Shown here: positions 51,312-60,482 of the stretch, one piece after another
How positions within the stretch are numbered: the stretch's first letter is position 1
Layout of the letters: the number at the start of each line of letters is the position of its first letter
Source: Anaerolineae bacterium
GTDB taxonomy: Bacteria > Chloroflexota > Anaerolineae > Anaerolineales > Villigracilaceae
Direction: 5' to 3'
Assembly (NCBI GenBank): GCA_022013685.1
Contig: JAKLPV010000027.1
Coordinates: 1 to 64,000, forward strand
Length of the DNA: 64,000 nucleotides
The notes under the pieces: model-generated
Databases searched by the model: none
What the model saw: the letters and a program-made list of their open reading frames with translations, nothing else
What the model was told of the DNA's origin: nothing
Made by a program: the position numbers and the translations under genes

Positions 51312-53579
51312 ATGCCAGAGCTCCCCTTTAACCGCATCAACGAAATCCGCTCCGGGCAGGAGTTCAAACGCTACCACCTGCTCGAACAAGTCGGCGAAGG
51401 CGGTCAGGGCTGTGTCTGGTCGGCGCTCGACCGTGAGCACAACCAGATCGTGGCAATCAAGTTCTCAGAAACCCCCGAATCCACAGACAAAAGATCCCCG
51501 GAAGATATCCATCTCGAACGGCAAATCGGCAAGTTGATGCGCCTGCGTCATCCGTACATCCTGCCGATGGTCGATTACGGCACATCCAACGTGCTGCGTT
51601 ACATTGTTTCGCCATACATCCCCGGCGGCGCGCTGGACGATTTGATCGCATCCGGGCCGCTCCCGGTGCACAAGGCAATCGCCTGCGCCGCCAAAATTGC
51701 CGCCGCGCTCGACTACTTGCATGGGAAAGAGATCGTTCACCGCGACCTGAAACCATCCAATATCCTGCTCGATTTGTGCCAGAACATCTACCTGTCCGAT
51801 TTTGGTCTGGCGCGCGTAATTTCAAATAGCACCCAGGTCATGCACACCGGGCGCGGCACACCCTTCTATGCCCCGCCCGAACAGCACACCATGTCTGAAG
51901 CCCTGCCCCAATCAGATGTTTACAGCTTCGGGATTTTGCTCTATGAACTGCTGACCGGTCAGCTTCCCTGGCAGGGCGAAAAAGTGCTCGGCATTCAACA
52001 ACTCCAGACCAAGGAAGAAATACCAGACCCGCGCACAATCGCCCCTGATTTGCCGGCGGGCCTGGTCGATGTATTCCGCCATGTCACTGCGGCTTTGCCC
52101 GAAGCGCGCCCTGCCACTGCCGGGCAAGCAATGCAAGCTTTCTATAAAGTTTTCCGGGCGCAGTCTGTCGAAACCGCCTCGCCGGAGGACTGGCATGAAG
52201 ATACGATCAAGAACCTGAATGCCCTCGAAATATATCAAAAGAGCATCCAGGGATGGAAAGCGCCGGGCAACACTGTCCCGCTTAGCCTGACTTCTTTTGC
52301 CATCATCGATTTAAGTCAACAGGCAGAACAGGCCTTGGAAGACAGCCCCCAGTTTATGCTCAATTCTGCCATCAGTTATGGCTACATGTGGGAAGAATGG
52401 TGGCAGCGCACCGCATCCATGCAAGACAGGCTGGCTGTGGCCGAGGGCTTGTTGCAAAATGATGAAGAAGATGTGCGCAGGCGAACTGCCCACCTGCTTG
52501 TCCAGGATCAGGAAATTCGTTTACAAAAATTTTCAAGCCAGGCTCCTTTGATCAAGTCGATCCTGAAAGGGATCGGCATGACTCAGGATGTCGAAATACG
52601 CCATAGCCTGCTGATGTTCTTGCGCGAAACCCTGCCCATATCAAAAAAATGGCAGCCAACCGCGTTCAGTGAGCAGGAAGATGCCCTGGTCGCCTACCAG
52701 GCTCTGGAAGACTCGCCCACCGGCGATGAAGCCGCTCAATTGATCGGTCACCTGCGCGCAGAACAAGCCCTGCAAACCGTTTTCAAGGCTGCCGCGCCCA
52801 ACCGTCGCCTGCCAGCTCTGCTTGCCGCCTTGCAAAGCGCCGGAAACTTGCCCGCTTCAATTCCAACCTATCCGCGTTTCGAAACGCTTGCCGAATGGAT
52901 TCTTACACAGGTCTTTACCCACCCCGACCGATTGGCCTTGCTGGCCCTTTCGAGCCTGATCGGAGCCAGCCTGGGGTTTGGCGTCTTTACCTACACCGTT
53001 TACCGGTTAAACATTTTTCTCGATACAGCCCGCTTCCTGACCGCCGTCCAGCACGGCCTGTTCATCGGCACAGGTTTTGTCCTGACCGTTCCACTGGTTC
53101 GGGTTATCACTGAACGGTTTCCACAAATCCCGGCCTGGCAAAGAGTGCTCAGCGCCGGCCTTCTGGGCAGCCTGCCCATAACCAGCGTTATCCTGCTCTA
53201 TCACACCCTCTTGCTCGAACGCTACGAAGTTTTGCAACCCGGCAACCTGGGCAAATTGGTCCCGCTGCTGGCAGGCTGCGCCATCATCGCGTTTGGTTTT
53301 TCGCTTGCCAGCCTGGCGCGCGCGCGCTTTGTCAAGATATTAATATCCGCAGCAGCCATTATCCTTACCCTTTTTGGCTCATGGTGGGCGCACACCAACC
53401 TGGGTTTGCGTCCCTTCCCGGTGCTCTATTATGAATACACCTGGCCCGCAGGCCAGGTGTTCATACTGATCATCGTTATTGCCGCCTTGACGGCCATTGG
53501 GGCCTACCTGCCCAACATTAGCCCGTCTTCCAGGCCACCCGCAGGGCTACCCAATCCCCCATCGTCTTCGTCTCGATAA
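51312..53579 (+). CDS. Membrane Ser/Thr protein kinase
   Basis: The 755-residue protein has an N-terminal Hanks-type kinase domain (about 20-285): GEGGQGCVW loop, VAIK with K50, HRDLKPSN with D145 and DFGLA with D163. A helical middle region (300-540) with HEAT-like features follows, then about six membrane helices (545-740) and a Ser/Pro-rich tail. No PASTA repeats are present. I use the ATG at 51312; a GTG at 51264 would add 16 residues overlapping the upstream gene. Its end overlaps the convergent prmA remnant by 62 bp. Confidence 0.9.
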   Translation: MPELPFNRINEIRSGQEFKRYHLLEQVGEGGQGCVWSALDREHNQIVAIKFSETPESTDKRSPEDIHLERQIGKLMRLRHPYILPMVDYGTSNVLRYIVSPYIPGGALDDLIASGPLPVHKAIACAAKIAAALDYLHGKEIVHRDLKPSNILLDLCQNIYLSDFGLARVISNSTQVMHTGRGTPFYAPPEQHTMSEALPQSDVYSFGILLYELLTGQLPWQGEKVLGIQQLQTKEEIPDPRTIAPDLPAGLVDVFRHVTAALPEARPATAGQAMQAFYKVFRAQSVETASPEDWHEDTIKNLNALEIYQKSIQGWKAPGNTVPLSLTSFAIIDLSQQAEQALEDSPQFMLNSAISYGYMWEEWWQRTASMQDRLAVAEGLLQNDEEDVRRRTAHLLVQDQEIRLQKFSSQAPLIKSILKGIGMTQDVEIRHSLLMFLRETLPISKKWQPTAFSEQEDALVAYQALEDSPTGDEAAQLIGHLRAEQALQTVFKAAAPNRRLPALLAALQSAGNLPASIPTYPRFETLAEWILTQVFTHPDRLALLALSSLIGASLGFGVFTYTVYRLNIFLDTARFLTAVQHGLFIGTGFVLTVPLVRVITERFPQIPAWQRVLSAGLLGSLPITSVILLYHTLLLERYEVLQPGNLGKLVPLLAGCAIIAFGFSLASLARARFVKILISAAAIILTLFGSWWAHTNLGLRPFPVLYYEYTWPAGQVFILIIVIAALTAIGAYLPNISPSSRPPAGLPNPPSSSSR

Positions 53580-54440
53580 GGGTCATACCGTGCTTCTCCG
53601 CCGCCGCGGCCACATCTGCCGCCAGGTGGTTAAGAATGCCCGAAAGAATCAGCGTCCCGCCCGGCGTAACCAGGTCGGCCAGCCCGGCATCGAACAGGCG
53701 AATGAGTACCGGCCCCAGGATATTCGCCAGCACGAGCGGCGCGGATTTGTCTCCGAACTTTCCCGCGCGAATTTCATCCACCGACCCCAGCCCCAACCGA
53801 AACGCCTCGCTGTTTACGCCGTTATTTTCGGCGTTTTCGCGGCTGTTGCGAATTGAAGCCTCATCGATATCCACTCCCAGGGCGGTCTGTGCGCCCAGTT
53901 TCAGCGCCGCGATCGACAAATCCCCGAGCCGCAGCCTACATCGATCACCAGCGGACAATTTTCCGGCAGGCATTCCTCGACGAATTCCAGACATAATTGG
54001 GTCGTCGGGTGGGTTCCGGTGCCAAAAGCCATGCCAGGGTCAATTTTAATGGAGACACGTTCAGGGTCGGGCGATTCCATCCAGGCCGGCACGATCACCT
54101 GTCGGCGGCCGATCAAGATCGGTTGGTAACGCACTTTCCAGGCCTCCATCCAGTTTTGGTCGGCAACCGGCGTAAAAACGGGAACGGGCAAGGGCTGGAT
54201 CATACCCAGGTAATAAAGCGACTCTTCCAGCTTTTGGCGCGTATCGTCCAGGCTTTCATCTGCCACGAGATAGGCGCGGACAGTAATATCGCCCACCGGC
54301 GTGCCCTCATCCTCATCGTCCATAAATTTGACCGCCTGTTCGGTCACAACGCCATTCGGCGCAAAGCGCGCCAACACATCAGCCACGGCTTCAGCCAATT
54401 CACCGTTGACAGTTAAAGATACTTCAAGCCAGTTTGACAT
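53518..54440 (-). pseudogene. prmA: Ribosomal protein L11 methyltransferase, frameshifted
   Basis: Two overlapping frames together give a full PrmA. The first (54440 down to about 53921) ends MAFGTGTHPTTQLCLEFVEE ... VIDVGCGSGI; the second resumes at once with LSIAALKLGAQTALGVDIDE and runs to the family's normal end. One missing T in a T-run (AAA at 53918-53920 on the plus strand, just after the SAM loop) explains the break. This may be a real mutation or an assembly homopolymer error. PrmA trimethylates L11. The 3' end overlaps the kinase gene by 62 bp. Confidence 0.9.
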
Positions 54441-54546
54441 AACTCAACCTTATTGATAGGATACAAACAGAGTGATTTTACCAGCCATCGCCTAAAGCGG
54501 TTATAATGCTGCGTGAAATTTTGAACTTATCTATGGAGATTGTCTC

Positions 54547-55668
54547 ATGACACAAGAAGTACGCCCTATTAGACGTGTTGCGATTAGCACCGGCGGCGGC
54601 GACACCCCCGGCCTGAATGCTGTTATCCGCGCTGCTGTTCTCGCTGGCCTGAAACGCGGCTGGGAAATGTACGGTATTCGCGATGGTTTTCACGGCATGT
54701 TGACCCCCGAACAATACCCCGAAGGCGGCATTATCCGCCTGACCCGCGATCGTGTGCGCGGCATCACCCATCTGGGCGGCACAATTATCGGCACCAGCAA
54801 TCGCAACAACCCGATGCGCTATCCGATCACCATGCCGGATGGCTCAAAAGAAGAAGTGGATCGCACCGATGAAATCGTGCGCGCGTTTGCCTTGCATGGC
54901 ATCGACGCGTTGATCACGGTCGGCGGCGACGGTTCGCTCGAAATTGGTAATGTGCTGGCCAAGAAGGGCTTGCGCGTGATTGCCGTCCCGAAAACGATAG
55001 ATAACGACCTCGATAAAACAGATGTCACCTTTGGCTTCGACAGCGCTGTTGCTTTCGCGGTTGAAGGCATCGACCGTTTGCACTCGACCGCCGCCTCGCA
55101 TGGCCGGGTCATGGTCGTCGAAGTGATGGGTCGCTACGCCGGTTGGATTGCGGTTGAATCGGGCATTGCCGGTTCGGCAGACATCATCCTCATCCCTGAA
55201 ATCCCATACGACTTGAGCAAGGTCTCGCAAAAGATCTATGAGCGCGAACAAGGCGGGCGATTCTTCACGATTGTCGTTGTGGCTGAAGGCGCAAAACCGA
55301 TTGGCGGCAGATCCTCCGTTGTTCACAAAGAAGCCGGGCGGGCCGAGCGCCTGGGCGGTATCGGCGAGAAGGTTGCCGCTGAAATTCAGGAAATTACCGG
55401 CAAAGAAACCCGTGTGGTTGTTCTCGGCCATCTGTTGCGCGGTGGAACACCGACCGCCTTCGACCGCGTGATCGCCCTGCGCTTTGGCGCCGCAGCCGTG
55501 CGCGCATTGGAACAGGGTCTTTCGAACGTCATGGTCGCCCTGGATGGCCAGCAAATGAAATTCGTGCCGATCGATGAGGCTCACGGCCAGATGAAGTCTG
55601 TGCCGATTGATAGCGACATCATCCAGACCGCCAAAGACCTGGGGATCAGTTTCTGCGAACCCGATTAA
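54547..55668 (+). CDS. pfkA: 6-phosphofructokinase
   Basis: The 373-residue enzyme has the ATP loop STGGGDTPGLNAVIRAAV, the GGDGS motif and PKTIDNDLDKTDVTFGFDSAV, and the MGRYAGWIA and GGxPTAFDR-like (RGGTPTAFDRV) segments. The residue pair Gly in GGDGS and Lys in PKTIDND is that of ATP-using group III enzymes rather than PPi-dependent ones, which have GGDD. It commits fructose 6-phosphate to glycolysis. It is monocistronic with its own terminator. Confidence 0.95.
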   Translation: MTQEVRPIRRVAISTGGGDTPGLNAVIRAAVLAGLKRGWEMYGIRDGFHGMLTPEQYPEGGIIRLTRDRVRGITHLGGTIIGTSNRNNPMRYPITMPDGSKEEVDRTDEIVRAFALHGIDALITVGGDGSLEIGNVLAKKGLRVIAVPKTIDNDLDKTDVTFGFDSAVAFAVEGIDRLHSTAASHGRVMVVEVMGRYAGWIAVESGIAGSADIILIPEIPYDLSKVSQKIYEREQGGRFFTIVVVAEGAKPIGGRSSVVHKEAGRAERLGGIGEKVAAEIQEITGKETRVVVLGHLLRGGTPTAFDRVIALRFGAAAVRALEQGLSNVMVALDGQQMKFVPIDEAHGQMKSVPIDSDIIQTAKDLGISFCEPD

Positions 55669-55688
55669 TCAAGTTACAAAAAACATGT

Positions 55689-55727
55689 AAAAAGCGGAAC
55701 CGCTACTTGCAGCGGTTCCGCTTTTTT
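55689..55727. terminator. Terminator between pfkA and rnhB
   Basis: AAAAAGCGGAACCGCT (55689-55704) pairs perfectly with AGCGGTTCCGCTTTTT (55711-55726) over a 6-nt loop, with T-runs on both strands; it serves both convergent genes. Confidence 0.93.
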
Positions 55728-55749
55728 GTTCTCCCGGGACACCCGGTTT

Positions 55750-56364
55750 TTAATGCCCAATGAGCCAGCTCTTGCGGTGAATGTCACATGTTCCAAGCTG
55801 TCGCAGCGCCTCGGCATGGATCGCCGTTCCGTAGCCTTTGTGACGCGCCAGACTGTAGCCCGGATACTGTTCATCGAGCCTGACCATCATCTGGTCGCGG
55901 GTTGTCTTGGCCAGCACCGAAGCCGCCGCGATGCTGAGAGATTGACTCTCGCCCCTGGGCATCATCTGGTGCGGGTTTTTTAGCCCCGGCCAGTGGATGT
56001 AATCCATCAGCAGGTACTCGGGCAGGATATTTGCCTGTTGAATGGCGCGGCTGAAGGCCAGGCGTGTAGCCGGCAGGATGCCAATTTCATCTATTTCAGC
56101 GGATGAAGCCGTCCCGACCGACCAGGCCAGGGCAACAGATTTAATGGTCGGCGCGGCGCGCGAACGTTGCAGGGCGGTCATTTTCTTCGAGTCGCGCACA
56201 CCGGCCAGGGTGAGTCTGATCCCGGGGTCGGCTGGCAGGATGACCAGGCCCGCTAGTACCGGCCCCGCCCAGGCTCCGCGACCGGCCTCGTCCATTCCCC
56301 CGATAAATTTGTATCCTTGCGCCCACAGGGCTTGTTCAAGGTGCAGGCTGGGTGTTTCAGGCAT
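55750..56364 (-). CDS. rnhB: Ribonuclease HII
   Basis: The 204-residue enzyme has the RNase HII motif GGMDEAGRGAWAGPVLAGLVILP with the first catalytic Asp-Glu pair, RDSKKM, and LLMDYIHWPG and AAASVLAKTTRDQMM with the remaining acid residues. It removes ribonucleotides from DNA. The ATG at 56364 is chosen: it overlaps the end of the glycosyltransferase gene by 8 bp (ATGCCTGA) and matches the family start. A longer frame would add 54 residues with no family match. Confidence 0.95.
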   Translation of the reverse strand: MPETPSLHLEQALWAQGYKFIGGMDEAGRGAWAGPVLAGLVILPADPGIRLTLAGVRDSKKMTALQRSRAAPTIKSVALAWSVGTASSAEIDEIGILPATRLAFSRAIQQANILPEYLLMDYIHWPGLKNPHQMMPRGESQSLSIAAASVLAKTTRDQMMVRLDEQYPGYSLARHKGYGTAIHAEALRQLGTCDIHRKSWLIGH

Positions 56365-57076
56365 ATTTGCCGAGCCGCCCATTGCGGCGGATGAGGAGCA
56401 GGTCGCGGAACATACGCCAGGAGTCGCACAAGACGCTGACCTTGCTCTCCGGGTTGAAGTACCAGGGAATGGGGATTTCAAGGATCGGCAGTTTGCGCAG
56501 CCTGGCGATGTAGAGCAGTTCGACATCGAAAGACCAACCCATCAGCGTTTGTTTGCTGAATAGTTCTTGGGCCACTTCTGCGCGGAACATTTTGAAGCCG
56601 CATTGGGTATCTTGAAGATCGGGCAGTACCAGCATGCGAATCAGGCCGTTAAAAACGCGCCCGGTGATATGGCGATAGGCCGGTTCATCGTACCGGATTG
56701 CGCCCGGGGCCTCGCGCGAGGCGATGGCAATGGGAACATCGATGGCTGGCGGCAGAAAACGGTTGACTTCTGCGATGGGCATCGAAAGGTCGGCATCGGC
56801 AAAGAAGCGGTATTCGCCGCCTGCCGCCAACATGCCTGTATGCACGGCGCGGCCCTTGCCTGGCAGATCCTCGTGAATGCTCCGGATGATGGGGTGCCGG
56901 GCGGCGAAATCGCGCGCAATTTTGAGGGTGTTATCGCGGCTGGCGTTTTCGACAACCACTACTTCAGCGCTGTAGGGCTGGGTCTCGAGAAATTGAACCA
57001 CCTGCGCCAAAGTTTCGGGCAGGCGGGTTTCTTCATTGTGGGCCGGGATGATAATGCTCAGAAAAGGGTTAGACAT
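56357..57076 (-). CDS. Family 2 glycosyltransferase (dolichyl-phosphate glucosyltransferase-like)
   Basis: The 239-residue enzyme has a GT-A fold: LSIIIPAHNEETRLPETLAQV at the start, VVVENASRDNT, the acidic FFADADLSMPIAEV metal motif and the DTQCGFKMFRAEVAQELF acceptor segment. It resembles dolichyl- or undecaprenyl-phosphate glucosyl/mannosyl transferases that supply donors for membrane GT-C enzymes like the one at 205-1725. It overlaps the upstream NERD-like gene by 8 bp and rnhB by 8 bp. Confidence 0.9.
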   Translation of the reverse strand: MSNPFLSIIIPAHNEETRLPETLAQVVQFLETQPYSAEVVVVENASRDNTLKIARDFAARHPIIRSIHEDLPGKGRAVHTGMLAAGGEYRFFADADLSMPIAEVNRFLPPAIDVPIAIASREAPGAIRYDEPAYRHITGRVFNGLIRMLVLPDLQDTQCGFKMFRAEVAQELFSKQTLMGWSFDVELLYIARLRKLPILEIPIPWYFNPESKVSVLCDSWRMFRDLLLIRRNGRLGKYA

Positions 57077-57983
57077 TCAATTGTGCGGTGACGTAGGCGA
57101 AAAAGAAGACGACGATGCAAAGCCAGGCCAGCAGGATACCCAACAGGATACCCAATTGCGGCAAGGTCAGGCCCATAATGCGTTGTTTTTTCTTGCGAGT
57201 TGGTTTGACCTTGGAAGGCTGCTCGGTTCCGAGCGCATTTTCTGATTCATCATCCTCGAAGGTAAATTCTCCCAGAGACCCATCGCCTTGTGATGTTTCC
57301 TGTTCTTCCTGGAAGAAACCTTGATTATCTTCAGGCTCAGCCTGGAGTTGGGCTTCTTCTTCGCTGGCAGGTGCTTTTGCCTGTTTGATGGGTTTACCGG
57401 TCAGGGCGACCTGGGCGATCGCTGCGCACATTTCAGGGCTAAGACTTGCTTTTGCCTGGGCCAGCGAGGCGGCGAATCGATCAAGCGCGTCACTCATTAC
57501 AATGCGCACGACGGGGCGGACAGATTCGATGTGCGTGCCAGGGTTTGCCGAGAAAAGGACTGATTCGACGTGTATCATGCCTTTTAGCCCGGCCCGGTCG
57601 AGGAAGACTTGCAGAACTTGTCCCATGCGGGCGGTACGGGCGACATGGTTGACTTTTGAGGCGACAAATTGGTCGCCAGTGATTTTCCCCCACTCGTCCT
57701 CTTTGGCCCGGAAAACGCCTTGTTCGGTGATGACGTTGACCAGCAGGACGACCGGTGGGCCGATCAGGATCATCGGCAGTTCGACATCGGTGCCGCCCAG
57801 GGTGATGTTGCGCATCAGGATGAAGCTGCGTCCGAGGTGTTTTTCAAGCACGGGGATGATTTTCTCCTGGGCCAGTACGCGGTCGTACCAACTCAGGCCA
57901 TATTTGAGCGTGCCCTGTATGCGATTGGCGAAACTGATTGAGCCATCTTCGTTGCGGAATGGTGTCTTATCGATAATTTTCAT
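57069..57983 (-). CDS. NERD-like domain protein with C-terminal membrane anchor
   Basis: The 304-residue protein begins with a domain (about 30-170) that resembles NERD (nuclease-related) domains: GRSFILMRNITLGGTDVELPMILIGPPVVLLVNVI, then VNHVARTARMGQVLQVFLDRA. The usual catalytic Glu-x-Lys is not seen, so nuclease activity is doubtful. An acidic linker (about 205-270) and a final helix (GILLGILLAWLCIVVFFFAYV) follow, so it is tail-anchored. The ATG at 57983 is preferred because GGAGG lies 6 bases upstream; a longer frame would overlap the next gene. Confidence 0.65.
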   Translation of the reverse strand: MKIIDKTPFRNEDGSISFANRIQGTLKYGLSWYDRVLAQEKIIPVLEKHLGRSFILMRNITLGGTDVELPMILIGPPVVLLVNVITEQGVFRAKEDEWGKITGDQFVASKVNHVARTARMGQVLQVFLDRAGLKGMIHVESVLFSANPGTHIESVRPVVRIVMSDALDRFAASLAQAKASLSPEMCAAIAQVALTGKPIKQAKAPASEEEAQLQAEPEDNQGFFQEEQETSQGDGSLGEFTFEDDESENALGTEQPSKVKPTRKKKQRIMGLTLPQLGILLGILLAWLCIVVFFFAYVTAQLNV

Positions 57984-58008
57984 GCCAGCCTCCATGCCAT
58001 TCTTGCGG

Positions 58009-58305
58009 CTAAAAAATGGGGACGTTTTCGAGAAAATCTCTTTCAGCATTTGGAGCCGTGCTGATGAAATCTCCCGTCGCCTGAACAGTTTTATCTGTTT
58101 CAAAGGTGCCCGCCAGGAATTCCTTGCGTTGACCGGTGACACATTTTTTACCGCTTTTGATTTTTTCAAACAAGTTCTTGCGGGATATCAAGACATGGTC
58201 TGAAAAAGCTGCGCCGCGGCGCTCGAATGCGCGAGCCATTTCGATTTTACCGTCTGGCGCGTAACGGACGGTTTCGATTACGATGTCAAATTTGGCGCGA
58301 GCCAT
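58009..58305 (-). CDS. Small hypothetical protein
   Basis: The 98-residue soluble protein is not recognised. It begins MARAKFDIVIETVRYAPDGKIEMARAFERRG and is basic in the middle (FEKIKSGKKCVTGQRKEF). GGAGG lies 6 bases before the ATG at 58305. It ends 26 bp upstream of the NERD-like gene on the same strand, so the two are probably cotranscribed. The upstream 200 bp contain the hairpin GAGGCAGGCGCT ... AGCGCCCGCCTC. Confidence 0.65.
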   Translation of the reverse strand: MARAKFDIVIETVRYAPDGKIEMARAFERRGAAFSDHVLISRKNLFEKIKSGKKCVTGQRKEFLAGTFETDKTVQATGDFISTAPNAERDFLENVPIF

Positions 58306-58506
58306 AACGTGCCTCCGGGGAGTTGGTTGTTGGTATTCTATTTTAAGCCATTTCGGAGTTGCTGGCGGAGGCAAAAGTTGCCCAACATTGTAGGATAAGA
58401 GTCCTATCAATTGAGGCAGGCGCTCAGCAAAAGCAAGCGCCCGCCTCTGAATGCGGACTTAATCTCAACCCCGCACAGGACGAGGTCGCTGGCCGGTGCG
58501 ATACGA

Positions 58507-58974
58507 TCAGCCCTTCGTTGATGATTCGGAAACAAGCATTTCTTCTGTGTTGATCCGCACCTGAACATCCTCCCCATACCTGATCTGATGGATTGGCAGG
58601 GCGATTACCTCCAATAGCGATGGGTTTTGGAAGTGGCGCAGTTTGGTCTCGGGGTGCGGATAATAGATCCAGCCATCGTATTCTTGTTCTCGAAAAATGA
58701 CCTGGCAGCGCGAAAAGGAAAAGGTTTCGGATGGGTGCAGATCCGTCCAGGCGACATGCTCAAAGGTGTATTGCGGCTTCAGCATCGTGAAGGTCAACGG
58801 GCGGATGTCGATGTTGAGCGTCCCGTTGAAATAACCGTCCAGATCCAGTCCGCGTGCTTTGAAGAGTGGACGCTGTCGTTCGAGCGCGCCGTAAGGATAA
58901 TCTTTCGAAGGCCCGGAGGCCACTTGATAGCCCTCGACCACTGTTCCAGAAATGGAAATCCAATAGGTTGTCAT
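58507..58974 (-). CDS. DUF120-like protein (resembles CTP-dependent riboflavin kinase)
   Basis: The 155-residue protein has the order of features of archaeal CTP-dependent riboflavin kinase: an N-terminal ISGTVVEGYQVASG strand pair, GYFNGTLNIDIRPL (the PGTLN-like motif, here NGTLN), a middle FSRCQVIFREQEYDGWIYYP strand set and a C-terminal LLEVIALPIHQIRYGEDVQVRI. This fold match is my own reading and the protein is divergent. Bacteria normally use RibF, so a kinase role is unproven; it could be a relative with another ligand. Confidence 0.5.
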   Translation of the reverse strand: MTTYWISISGTVVEGYQVASGPSKDYPYGALERQRPLFKARGLDLDGYFNGTLNIDIRPLTFTMLKPQYTFEHVAWTDLHPSETFSFSRCQVIFREQEYDGWIYYPHPETKLRHFQNPSLLEVIALPIHQIRYGEDVQVRINTEEMLVSESSTKG

Positions 58975-59002
58975 CTTGAAATTGTAACGTCAAAGAGCCG
59001 GG

Positions 59003-59050
59003 AATCAAACAGGGCTGGTCATTGATTGTGATGACCAGCCCTGTTTGATT
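59003..59050. terminator. Long hairpin between the DUF120-like and MFS genes
   Basis: Perfect 20-bp arms AATCAAACAGGGCTGGTCAT (59003-59022) and its complement (59031-59050) flank an 8-nt loop. It directly abuts the stop codon of the MFS gene and should stabilise or terminate its transcript. Confidence 0.8.
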
Positions 59051-60301
59051 CTATCCTTCTGCCGGCGATGCAGCCGGGGCAGGTTCTTCTGCGTCTGGTG
59101 TTTTTGGCAGGCGGAATTTGATCCAGACGACCGGCAGCATCAACATCATCGCGATCAGCGGGATGTAGAACGGTACTTTGGGGCCGAAAGTCTCCCAGAG
59201 TAGGACACCCACATAAGGCGCGGGCAGAGAGAGTATGCCCAGGCTGGTGGAGAACAAGCCAAAAGCGGTGCCGCGCAATTTTTGCGGAACAACTTTCGAG
59301 ATCAGCGAACTGTAAGCCGGGCCAACCAGCGCCTGCCCAACCCCAAGCAAAATCCAGGCAACGGTGAACAGGGCAAAGGTTTGCACATTGAGCATGACAA
59401 AAATCGCGCCGCCAATTAACAGGTTGCCCAGCACAATCCCGACCCGCTCTCCATATTTGTCAGAAAGCGTGCCGCCCACCACCATGAAAACCATCGAAGC
59501 GACCGATGCAATTGCGCCCAGGATGCCTAGCTCGGTCATGCTGATGCCGACAATGTTATTCAGGTAAAGCGGAAAGAGGTTGCCGACCATGCTGAAGGTC
59601 ACATCGCCCACGCCGTCTGAGATAAATATCCAGGTAACGATTCCGCCAGCGGTCAGCAGACCAAAAATCGAAGCCATGCTGGTTTTTAGGTGTACGAAGG
59701 AGGGTTTTTCGGTGGGCGTGGTTTGCTCTTGTCGAATTTTGCGCGCCATCAGGATACGAATAACGGTTGCGGTGCCATACAAAGTGGTGGCAATCATAAA
59801 CATCAGGCGGAAACCATAATTATCGGCCAGGTAGCCGCCCAGGGGCGCGCCAATCACGCCCACAATCAGGAACAGCCCCTGAACGATGCCATAGACCTTG
59901 CCGCGCGATTCTTCGGGGGATTCTTCTGCCACCAATGCCTGGAAACTTGGCCCGACAAACGAGGTCGCCATAGCCATGCCCACCATGGCGAGTAAAAGCC
60001 ACTCCCAGGATGGGGCGAACGCAAAAACGAAATAACCCGCCAGACCGGCAATGCTGCCGATTGCCATGGCCTGGGCGCGCCCGATGGCGTCCGAAAGCCA
60101 GCCACCCAAGATTTGGAAGAGCAGCGGAGCGATCATCGACAGGGTGAAAAAAATGCCGATCTGGTTCATGTCTGCGCCGAGTTCCTGGACGTACAGCGGC
60201 AGCAGCGGCCCATACATCTGCCCGCCGATGTTGGCAACGATCATGCTGAATAACAGCACGGCCAGGGTTGTGGTCAGGATGGGCGCTTTCTTCTCGGTCA
60301 T
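59051..60301 (-). CDS. Major facilitator superfamily transporter
   Basis: The 416-residue protein has twelve helices in two halves. The loop 2-3 motif GGWLSDAIGRAQAMAIGS matches the MFS signature, and GGTLSDKYGERVGIVLGN is its counterpart in the second half. It resembles drug or sugar exporters of the MDR/TetA-like type. A cytosolic loop near 195-210 joins the halves. It has its own promoter at 60349-60378. The substrate is unknown. Confidence 0.92.
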   Translation of the reverse strand: MTEKKAPILTTTLAVLLFSMIVANIGGQMYGPLLPLYVQELGADMNQIGIFFTLSMIAPLLFQILGGWLSDAIGRAQAMAIGSIAGLAGYFVFAFAPSWEWLLLAMVGMAMATSFVGPSFQALVAEESPEESRGKVYGIVQGLFLIVGVIGAPLGGYLADNYGFRLMFMIATTLYGTATVIRILMARKIRQEQTTPTEKPSFVHLKTSMASIFGLLTAGGIVTWIFISDGVGDVTFSMVGNLFPLYLNNIVGISMTELGILGAIASVASMVFMVVGGTLSDKYGERVGIVLGNLLIGGAIFVMLNVQTFALFTVAWILLGVGQALVGPAYSSLISKVVPQKLRGTAFGLFSTSLGILSLPAPYVGVLLWETFGPKVPFYIPLIAMMLMLPVVWIKFRLPKTPDAEEPAPAASPAEG

Positions 60302-60348
60302 TTTGAATCCTTCTGAACATGGATGTTGATTTTGTTTATATTCAACAA

Positions 60349-60378
60349 ATTATAGTAATTTTTTAATATATGTCAATA
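60349..60378 (-). promoter_or_regulatory. Promoter of the MFS gene
   Basis: On the minus strand TTGACA (60373-60378), 18 bp and TATAAT (60349-60354) form a strong promoter in an AT-rich stretch. GTTGAATATAAACAAAATCAAC lies just downstream and a ttgaaattatcaa word upstream; both may be repressor sites. Confidence 0.7.
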
Positions 60379-60436
60379 GCAATGTTGAAATTATCAATCT
60401 TTAAATTAATAATCTTTTTTACTAAGTGTGCTTCCA

Positions 60437-60465
60437 ATAAAAAAGGGCGGGATGTCATCCCGCCC
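60437..60465 (-). terminator. Terminator of hutU
   Basis: GGGCGGGA and TCCCGCCC form an 8-bp stem with a 5-nt loop (60445-60465), and TTTTTTATT follows on the minus strand, 18 bp past the hutU stop. Confidence 0.9.
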
Positions 60466-60482
60466 CACCTTCAACCTTCAAT

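Noticed and set aside
53901-53930. Possible second UGA-selenocysteine site in prmA
   Set aside because: The break needs a change of frame, not reading through a stop, and PrmA has no catalytic Cys there. A one-base deletion explains it fully.
58410-58506. A tRNA or small RNA gene suggested by the GAGGCAGGCGCT stem-loop
   Set aside because: There is no T-loop, anticodon stem or acceptor pairing; only a single hairpin without a T-run is present.
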